Assembly: GCA_963922205.1 (NCBI GenBank)
Contig: CAWUHX010000085.1
Span: forward strand, 496,001 to 560,000
DNA length: 64,000 bases
Source: Romanomermis culicivorax
Lineage: Eukaryota > Nematoda > Enoplea > Mermithida > Mermithidae
Direction: 5' to 3'
A program made the translations under genes and the position numbers. Within the stretch, counting starts at the first letter, position 1, and each line of letters opens with the position of its first letter. Of the stretch, positions 57,892 through 64,000 are shown piece after piece. A model generated the notes under the pieces. It searched no databases and was not told the origin of the DNA. It was given only the letters and a program-made list of their open reading frames with translations.

Positions 57892-58444
57892 AACCTCTAG
57901 CGTGGGGTGTGACGGCGGCGGCGAAGGTGGATGTATATATGTATATTTTATTTTGTTTTTAAATTTTGTATATATGTATAATTTATTCTATTTTGTTTTA
58001 AATTTTGTATATATATTTTGTTTCAAATAAATTAAATTGAATTAAAATTAATAAAATTTTTTATTTATTGAGTTTAATAGTAAAGGTAATTTCTTTAGAG
58101 TTCTACTATGAGTGTGCATGTGTGTATGTGTCAACTTCGGGAATATGAAAAAGGGTTTACTGTAGTCAGATATTTAGAGATGTACGAGTAAACGATATGT
58201 AGAGAATATGCACAAACAGGTCTTAGGGTAAAAAGAACGTACAAGATAATTACATAGTACTGTAGAATTAAAGGAGAAAATAAAGGAAAGAAGGAGTAAT
58301 AAAAAGAAGTTCATTTATAATTAGGAATAAATTAAAAGAATATTTCTAAACAATAGCTAAAGAGAAGGAGTGTATAAACAATAACTATAAGTGATTTTTT
58401 ATTATAAAAAAATGAGATGAAATGTACATATAAATATAACGTAT

Positions 58445-59843
58445 TTAAATACTATAATCTGTAAAGGTTTCACGATTTTTATCAATCATTACGAGAGAGT
58501 CAAATTCTGGGTATATAAGTGCTTCAATACCGCCATCTGGTATATCCTCTCCAAAATTCATCTGTAAACTAGTGGTTCCTTCACGTACGAGTTCCCAAAA
58601 ATTACCATCCATACCGCAAGGAGTCAAATCAAAAACAAAAACCGTGTTATGCATTGTAAAAGAATTTCGAGTAATTTCATTACCCTTGTTATCTGTACCA
58701 ATTCCTACACCCTCAAATAATTGTACAAAAAAGCGCAAATATTTGTTTTCTTTAAAATTTAGCATATATGGTGTTGTAGGTAAGGTTGTAGTACCACTTG
58801 TTATTTTAATCTCGTTTAATCCGAAATGCTTAAAATTGAAGGGGCTTTGATTATAATCACCCCTAGCAGCCGAACCATCAACGAGCGCCACAATGAGACG
58901 ACGAGGTAAAGGACCTGTGAACAATGAGTTCAGAGGAGCTGAGCGACAACTAGTTGTTATGTATAGACTTGTAACATGACATCGACGAATAGAGTATTTT
59001 GCAGCTGTATTTTGTAACATGGATTTAATAGCTAGATTGATATTATATGCAACTTCAACCTTTTTAATAAATAAAGACATGCTTTTAACCTCGATTTTAT
59101 AAGCTTTGTTGTCAGTAGATATAAATTTTTGCAAACAAAGATAATCTATATGTCTATGTAAATCAATTTTCAAAGTACATTGATTCAATAGAAAACGTTC
59201 TTGCATAAATAGATCGGCGTGTATAGGAGCCATTAATTCAACAACTGCACTGTTTTTGAACATCTGAACTCTTTCCAAAGCACCCTTGTTTTTCTTTATA
59301 TCGAGAACATCGCCATTTTCAAAAGCATAACCAGCAGCTGCAACATGTGTCGACTTAGCATCACGACCATAGTTCAATTCCATTTCCAAATAAGATCTGT
59401 AAGCATATCTATCCCCACTGAAATGTTAAAATGTTAAAATTAAAAAAAAGTAAACATACATTTAATTATAAAACTTACCTGTCAGATATTAATTTTCCAT
59501 TTAAGTACATCTTGATCTGTTTAAAAAATGTTTTGCGGATCAAATTAATTGGTGCTACAACATTTCCAGTAAGGTTATTGTTGGCGTCTGCTGTTAAAGT
59601 GCAAGCAGCGCCATTAGCTTTCGTAATTCGAATAGTAAAATATATAAAATTTTTTGATAAGTCCAACATATATGAATCAGGTGAAATAACAAACTCGTAA
59701 GGTCCTTCATTAGTACAAGGATTTTGTAACTGAATTTCAGACCAAAAACTTCTATGAATAGCAACTTGTGTTGGAGGTACGGTAAATAAATCTAACTCCG
59801 TTTTACTACTAGGAGACGACGCAGCATCAATAAATTTACTCAT
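58445..59843 (-). CDS. Polinton major capsid protein (double jelly-roll type)
   Basis: Two exons on the minus strand: 59843-59479 and 59417-58445, with a 61-bp intron (GTAAGT...TTTCAG). The total is 445 codons plus stop, with no break visible; an in-frame ATG at 59870 would add nine codons, but MSKF matches element 1. Recognisable blocks are FIYFTIRITKANG near residue 60-75, FFKQIKMYLNGKL, MELNYGRDAKSTHVAAAGY, FTGPLPRRLIVALVDG, NFKHFGLNEIKI and the C-terminal MNFGEDIPDGGIEALIYPEF. These match the family often annotated as F54H12.2-like in animal genomes, which is the Polinton major capsid protein. It forms the capsomers. It is the first gene inside the TIR and ends 5 bp from it. Confidence 0.9.
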
Positions 59844-59905
59844 TTTGAATAGATATCCTTGAAACCGCATACTCTACGTGGAGTCTTTTTTAAGAATGAG
59901 GAACG

Positions 59906-60376
59906 TCATTTCAGGTGTTTACATTTATGTTGTTTTTGATGTTGATGTTGTTGAGGCTGACCATCATTTAACTTTTTATTGCTTTTTATATGTATTGTAG
60001 AATTTATATGTTTACGCTTCCCTAAACCTTTTCCTTTATGAATGCGCTCGCCCGTTTCGTGTAATAAGCTACCAGCTGCGTTTCGTCCATGCTCAGCAAC
60101 ACTTTCTTTAAAAGAACGACCTTCTACAACATCACCTGCAATTTTGGAACCTGCAGCAAGTGCATGCTTTCCTGCAGATTTTAACAAAGGCATAGCTAGA
60201 CGCCACAAACTCTTAAAAAAATTACCGACTCCAGCTCCTTGATGTCTATAATAATACGGGTATGCTGCTCGAAAACCTTCTAAACTACCACCTAATTGAA
60301 ATTGATTATCTTGAATACTATGTTGATAAATTTTGATCCAGTAATCAACGGTTTCAGGAATAAATACGGTATGCAT
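59906..60376 (-). CDS. Polinton pVI/pX-like internal virion protein
   Basis: 156 codons, no lesion seen. N-terminal HTVFIPETVDYWIKIYQHS, a Tyr-rich linker (AAYPYYYRHQG), then GVGNFFKSLWRLAMPLLKSA and AGSKIAGDVVEGRSF, which form an amphipathic, Gly/Ala-rich helical stretch. A basic tail follows (HKGKGLGKRKH) with a His/Gln/Lys-rich end. The FFKSL...PLLK-AGK...D-V-x-G pattern is common in one Polinton virion protein, compared in the literature with small adenovirus internal proteins. DNA condensation or membrane disruption are inferences. It lies 63 bp from the major capsid ATG at 59843. Confidence 0.65.
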   Translation of the reverse strand: MHTVFIPETVDYWIKIYQHSIQDNQFQLGGSLEGFRAAYPYYYRHQGAGVGNFFKSLWRLAMPLLKSAGKHALAAGSKIAGDVVEGRSFKESVAEHGRNAAGSLLHETGERIHKGKGLGKRKHINSTIHIKSNKKLNDGQPQQHQHQKQHKCKHLK

Positions 60377-60510
60377 ATTTTGCTTTGAAAATCAAAAGGA
60401 ACAACAACTAAATGAATTAATTAATTAAGAGCGTTTGCGAAAATTCAACCTGACGACAACGTGTCCAAATGCAAATGAATGAATGAGTAAATAAAAATTT
60501 GATACTATGC

Positions 60511-61428
60511 TTATAGGAATAAAGGAGTAGGTCGCCGAAAATGTAATTTAACTATAACATTCCCAAACTGAAAGGGTATAAGCTCATTCATACTGTTTTT
60601 TATATTAATCTCGAGTACTGTAATTTCTTTCAATTGAATTGGTATATAGTGAGGTGTTTCATATAATAGACTCACATTATCTTTGTATTTTCCCTGAACA
60701 TTTACTATACGTAAAAGCGGCACTAAAGTATTTCCAACAATCTGATTTTCAATAATATTACAGTAAACATAAAAATTCTGTAAATCATTCAAATTTGTTG
60801 GTTGAATACCTAACATGTATAAATGATTAGTTCCAGGCTCGGCAAGAAAAACAGATTTGGATGGTGGAATATGTGTGTTAGAATTTTTTGGAGGTTTCTC
60901 TCCAACAGTATATAAGTTAATATTCACAGCTCTATTTAAAAAATCATCAGCAGTTGCATAGGCCTCAGTATTGGTAGCGCCAAATCCGAGAAGCTCCATT
61001 AATGGTTTGCTTATTTCGATTTTACGTAAAATTGTACCACTTTTTATTTTCAAATTAACTAATCCTCTACTATGTTCATCGTATGAAAACATGATTTCCA
61101 TGTTAGTTCCGGCAATAGCTGCTCCAACTTTTGCATTCAACTCTTCAATTAATTCAGATATGGTAAAGTAATGTTTTTCAAAAACTATTACTTTAATTTT
61201 TTCGACCTTATTTCCGACACCATCTGTAATTAACGTTATTACATTATCTCCACCATGATTGGTAAATGTAGCCCAACTATAGGGGTATATTATTTCACTT
61301 AGTCCTACCTCCCAGCTTCCATCTAGTTTTAAACGGTAAGGTAGATGGGCTGAAAAATCAGAGGGTTTGTTTCCATTTTTGCTATTACTAGGTAATGTGA
61401 TATAAAATTGATCTTCAAAGGTTGTCAT
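60511..61428 (-). CDS. Polinton minor capsid (penton) protein
   Basis: 305 codons, intact. It starts MTTFEDQFYITLPSNSKNG and has DFSAHLPYRLKLDGSWEVGL and SEIIYPYSWATF near residues 30-55, which are the signature blocks of Polinton penton proteins (short strands after a conserved P-L-x-L-x-G-x-W-x-V-x-L). Later blocks are MELLGFGATNTEAYATADDF, YVYCNIIENQIVGNTLVPLL and ETPHYIPIQLKEITVLEINI; it ends HFRRPTPLFL. The family is a single jelly-roll protein at the capsid vertices. It overlaps the membrane-protein gene by 14 bp. Confidence 0.88.
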   Translation of the reverse strand: MTTFEDQFYITLPSNSKNGNKPSDFSAHLPYRLKLDGSWEVGLSEIIYPYSWATFTNHGGDNVITLITDGVGNKVEKIKVIVFEKHYFTISELIEELNAKVGAAIAGTNMEIMFSYDEHSRGLVNLKIKSGTILRKIEISKPLMELLGFGATNTEAYATADDFLNRAVNINLYTVGEKPPKNSNTHIPPSKSVFLAEPGTNHLYMLGIQPTNLNDLQNFYVYCNIIENQIVGNTLVPLLRIVNVQGKYKDNVSLLYETPHYIPIQLKEITVLEINIKNSMNELIPFQFGNVIVKLHFRRPTPLFL

Positions 61429-61723
61429 TATTTATAATGTTGTTTGATGTTGCTATAGGTACGATCTTCAATGAATTATATGACTGTAATATGGTCGGTA
61501 CGGGGCTAGGTAATAAATATCCTATACAAGCGCACAAAAGACCAACCCACAATTGTGTATTATTATTGTAGAGAGATAAATTTATTATAGCTGTAATGAC
61601 TACAATGTATATTAGTATGACCTGACTGAAGAAAACCACTTCGTTTCGAGGTAGACGTTTTCCAAAAAACTCCCAAACGCTAATGCGAGATGTTTCTGAA
61701 TGCGTACTATAACTACTATCCAT
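61415..61723 (-). CDS. Polinton small membrane protein
   Basis: 102 codons. A hydrophilic N-terminus (MDSSYSTHSETSRISVWEFF) is followed by a strong membrane segment (VILIYIVVITAIINLSL), then a second hydrophobic stretch (LWVGLLCACIGYLLPSP) and an Asn/Ile-rich end. No signal peptide at the extreme N-terminus. Its 3' end overlaps the minor capsid start by 14 bp, suggesting co-expression. Element 1 has the same two hydrophobic segments. The role is unknown; a virion or host-membrane interaction is a guess from topology. Confidence 0.6.
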   Translation of the reverse strand: MDSSYSTHSETSRISVWEFFGKRLPRNEVVFFSQVILIYIVVITAIINLSLYNNNTQLWVGLLCACIGYLLPSPVPTILQSYNSLKIVPIATSNNIINNDNL

Positions 61724-61780
61724 TTCAAAATAAAAAATTTTTATTTAACAACTAATCACTCAGTTATAAATTTATAAAAA

Positions 61781-61838
61781 GGCGGAGCTACTAAAATAAC
61801 CAATAAAATTATACAAAAATATAAAGGAGGCGGAGCTA
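61781..61838 (-). promoter_or_regulatory. Paired TAGCTCCGCC motifs upstream of the membrane/penton genes
   Basis: On the minus strand TAGCTCCGCCTCCTTTATA (to about 61821) and TAGCTCCGCCTTTTTATAAA (to about 61771) occur 48 bp apart, each GC-box-like motif followed by a TATA-like run. Element 1 keeps one copy (TAGCTCTGCCTCCTTTATG at 29681), next to the MITE insertion. The position between protease and membrane-protein genes fits a promoter for the capsid genes. Inference only. Confidence 0.45.
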
Positions 61839-61919
61839 TCAAAGTGAAGTAAAATTTATATATATATATAAATACATATAGAAGGAGTCAACTTTTTACA
61901 AACGTGTACATAATTTATT

Positions 61920-62387
61920 TCAGAAGTGACCTTTTACTGAAAATTTATAATGAAAAAACTTACAAATCAATTTATCATTATAAACAAAATTTGTGTTACT
62001 GAAACTTTTAAACATTTTATACATAGGAACATGTCACACTTTATAATACAAAAAATATAAAGTATATATACCACAAACCCTACTATTAAAATTTTGTAAA
62101 TGTTTTTTATTTGTATATCTTATTGAAGCATTTTTGTCAATATAGTTTATAAAAGCAGGAATAACTGGTGGTAAACCATAAGAATCAAAATTATATACAG
62201 AGTTAGCATTATCAAAATACATAGCTATCCAATGACTTCCTTTTTGAAAAGATGTATCGGTGTTTGCAATTAAAGCTGCAGGTCTTTTAACTATCTTCGG
62301 TAGAGTATCGCAAGCAAAAACTGCTAAAAAATTTTGTGATAATAGCGCATCTTGTTGAACATAATATGTCAATTCAAAGTTGTTCAT
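61920..62387 (-). pseudogene. Polinton adenovirus-type cysteine protease, C-terminal stop
   Basis: The catalytic part (62387-62037) is intact: [10 protein letters not shown] (His), NFDSYG (Asp), and Gln seven residues before Cys in [16 protein letters not shown] at 62034-62036 stands where element 1 has a CAA codon, ending the protein at 117 residues. The same frame then continues for about 37 codons to the stop shared with element 1 (61920). Whether the truncated form is active is unknown; in element 1 the tail is kept. It overlaps the integrase end by 14 bp. Confidence 0.75.
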
Positions 62388-63483
62388 CGTAATCGTCGTT
62401 GTTGTCGTTTTGTATATCCTTTTCTAAAATCCAGTTGTTGAATTTTTCAGGATAACCCCACCACTTCACAAGTACTCTATTCTGACCATCTGGTAAACGT
62501 TTAGTTTTCAAAACCTTTTCAATTTTGTATTCTTTGATATTAGGATTAAAATCAATTTTCTGTAGTTCTTTTTCATAAAAACGTCCTTCTATATCTTCGC
62601 CTTCCAAATCTTGAATTGTATAAAGTATATGATTTCGGGTCTTCACAATATGCTTTACTTTGAAAACTTCTTCACTCCATTGAGGTAAATAACCTTTGTC
62701 AAATACATCTCTATGTTTACCAATTCGCATGTAATCTCCTATATCAATCTTAGACTTTCTAGTGTATAATCTTTCAGGGTAGAGTCTTCGCCATATAATT
62801 TTTTCATTAGAATAATCTGCATTAATAGGTTTTTCCTTAATCGATCTACGAACAGAGGTATTGTAGTTGGAAACAACTGAGGGTAAAATATCAATCCATT
62901 TATAAGTAGTAAACTCTGTAAAATATTTAAATAATTTAGTTTTTAAAGTTCTATTAAACCGTTCCACTATTTAACATTTAATGTCTTCCGTTTGAGAAGT
63001 AAAAAAATGTATATCGTTAGTTTTCAATAATTTTTGGAAATCTTTGTTGACAAATTCTTTTCCTTTATCGCTGCGCACTCTCCAAGGGATTCGACCTCTT
63101 TTTAAAATATTTTGAAAAGCATCGCAAACATTCTTTGAGTGTTTTGATTTTAAGGGTTCAACCCATGCGTATTTACTTAATACATCTATACATGTAAGCA
63201 TAAATTTGTATCCATCGTTAAAATCTGCTAAAGAAGACATATCTGCCAAATCAATTTCCGATTGTTGATCCATAGCTGTAACATAAATACGATTACGTGA
63301 AAATTTTTTGTTGACTTGTTTATGTAGAGTATAACTATCTTGTTTTGAAAGCCAATCTTTAACATTTTTACAAGTAATTGTTTTACGGTGCTTTCTAGCT
63401 TCAGCATATAATTTTTCAATACTAGAAAAAGCTGAGGGATTTCCGTGTAAATTTTTGTATAATTTCGAAAGTAAGGTGTTCAT
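62374..63483 (-). pseudogene. int: Polinton chromodomain integrase, one in-frame stop
   Basis: A frame of about 370 codons from ATG at 63483, broken only by TAA at 62971-62973. It joins element DNA to the genome in active relatives. N-terminal helical domain (MNTLLSKLYKNLHGNPSAF), then the rve core: EIDLADMSSL (first Asp), SKYAWVEPLKSK, RVRSDKGKEF (second Asp). The catalytic Glu, in VERFNRTLK, lies 34 positions after the second Asp, just past the stop. The C-terminal chromodomain is at 62530-62385 (YKIEKVLKTK, then [18 protein letters not shown]). Element 1 has a serine codon, TCA, at the stop position. One C-to-A change explains the lesion. Confidence 0.88.
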
Positions 63484-63487
63484 CGCT

Positions 63488-64000
63488 CTAGTACAAAGGA
63501 GTATACTGTCTAAGTGCTCTAGCTTTGCGCCGTATCTTCTTTTCTGTCGAGTTTCCTTTATTAAAGAATGAATCGTCTTTGATATCTTCCTCGGCACCAC
63601 TTGAAAATAAATCAACACCTTTCACAAGTGGTTTATTCAACCGCTTGACACTACTAACTGCATGATCATCTGATTCTTCCGGAGGTGTATGGTAGGAGAG
63701 TTTCCGAGGTAAAGTGAATAACATTTTACATAATGGGTTTCCTATAGCCTCTAATGGTACATTATATTTTTTCAAAGCATTAACAAACTCATCTACTCCA
63801 AGCGTTTGCGTAATTTTTTAATGTTTACGAGACAAATCATATAATAAATCAATAATATGTGATCCTTCAATTAATTTTCCATCAATTAATACTTCACCTT
63901 GCTTATTAACATTTATACTAGGGTTACGTTGCACATGCTCCAATAATAAGGATGCCGAGCGTTTAAACTGTTTAGGAATACCCCTAAGTAACTTTTCATC
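63488..64000 (-). pseudogene. Conserved Polinton protein upstream of integrase, cut by window edge
   Basis: Homologous to 27047-27907. Within the window it reads GIPKQFKRSASLLLEHVQRN, VLIDGKLIEGSHIIDLLYDL, then a TAA (63818-63820), then VDEFVNALKKYNVPLEAIGN, EESDDHAVSSVKRLNKPLVK and the C-terminus LRQYTPLY at 63488. Element 1 has TCA (Ser) at the stop position. It ends 4 bp upstream of the integrase ATG. The N-terminus lies beyond the window. Acidic and basic segments alternate; no enzyme motif is visible. Confidence 0.6.

Larger units (their letters stand above)
54062..58440 (+). repeat. TIR of Polinton element 2
   Basis: About 4.4 kb, homologous throughout to the TIRs of element 1 but more diverged than those two are from each other. 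Tip repeats TATAGGTCGTACAGTAAACATA occur four times (54080-54290). Then come three tandem A units, one B unit, an ~82-bp tandem duplication (56755-56935), the promoter, the three-exon gene and an inner part ending beside the major capsid stop. It has no tetranucleotide array; a TATATATGTATA stretch occupies that place (57930-58020). Confidence 0.9.
54062..64000 (-). mobile_element. Polinton/Maverick element 2, runs past the right edge
   Basis: It begins AGTAGTAAGGCCGG, the same terminus as element 1. The TIR occupies about 54062-58440, and the genes follow on the minus strand in mirror order to element 1: major capsid, pVI/pX-like, minor capsid, membrane protein, protease, integrase and the start of the next gene. 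It is longer and better preserved than element 1. I see three premature stops (integrase, protease tail, gene at the edge). The other TIR, the ATPase and any polymerase lie beyond 64000. Confidence 0.93.

Overview
The window is repeat-dense, AT-rich eukaryotic DNA, most likely from an invertebrate animal. GT-AG introns, Ty3/Gypsy and hAT elements, TA-inserting miniature elements, and two Polinton/Maverick (adintovirus-like) elements support this. I cannot name the species. I see no tRNA, rRNA, CRISPR or bacterial-type operon. Only a few weak traces (around 45.1-45.8 kb and 47.5-49.0 kb) could be host exons. Almost everything else is mobile DNA, much of it nested.

0-10 kb: a foldback element with PIF/Harbinger-like ends (568-1644) sits beside a 5.9 kb segment with imperfect CCCAGGG-type terminal inverted repeats (1668-7565). 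Inside that segment is a three-level nest: a TA-type MITE (about 4705-4953) lies inside a decayed hAT element (3912-5727, 7/8-matching 8-bp target duplication), which lies inside a G-rich MITE (3684-5765) that has two more copies at 43.3 and 44.0 kb. A ~97-bp tandem repeat, a small foldback and a decayed pogo/Tigger-like element follow.

10-19.9 kb: a heavily mutated Ty3/Gypsy retroelement on the + strand, with gag, protease (catalytic Asp changed), reverse transcriptase, RNase H and integrase all broken by stops and frameshifts. A second hAT element (13174-15615, 6-bp duplication CATGAA) splits it between gag and pol.

19.9-36.1 kb: Polinton element 1, about 16 kb, with long terminal inverted repeats (TIRs) of 4.7 and 4.0 kb that differ mainly in a huge tetranucleotide array. 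The interior, all on the + strand, holds a deleted packaging ATPase, several virion or accessory genes, a broken chromodomain integrase, an intact adenovirus-type protease, a membrane protein, a broken minor capsid (penton) gene, a pVI/pX-like gene and a collapsed major capsid gene. No DNA polymerase B is visible. An 87-bp inverted repeat extends past both termini into flanking DNA.

36-54 kb: three dispersed copies of a 1.0-1.4 kb repeat, a minisatellite-like region, a second retroelement gag remnant, two copies of a ~230-bp repeat, two G-rich MITEs, a 31-bp satellite, possible host exons and a 40-bp triplet repeat.

54-64 kb: Polinton element 2 in the opposite orientation, running off the right edge. 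It is much better preserved: a spliced major capsid gene (61-bp intron), pVI/pX-like gene, minor capsid gene, membrane protein, protease, integrase and the start of the next gene. At least three premature stops remain. Its TIR carries three 568-bp tandem units plus a diverged fourth, a canonical TATA/initiator promoter, and a three-exon gene of unknown function. That gene is also recognisable, in broken form, in both TIRs of element 1. This TIR-resident spliced gene and its promoter are the best candidate here for something not previously described.
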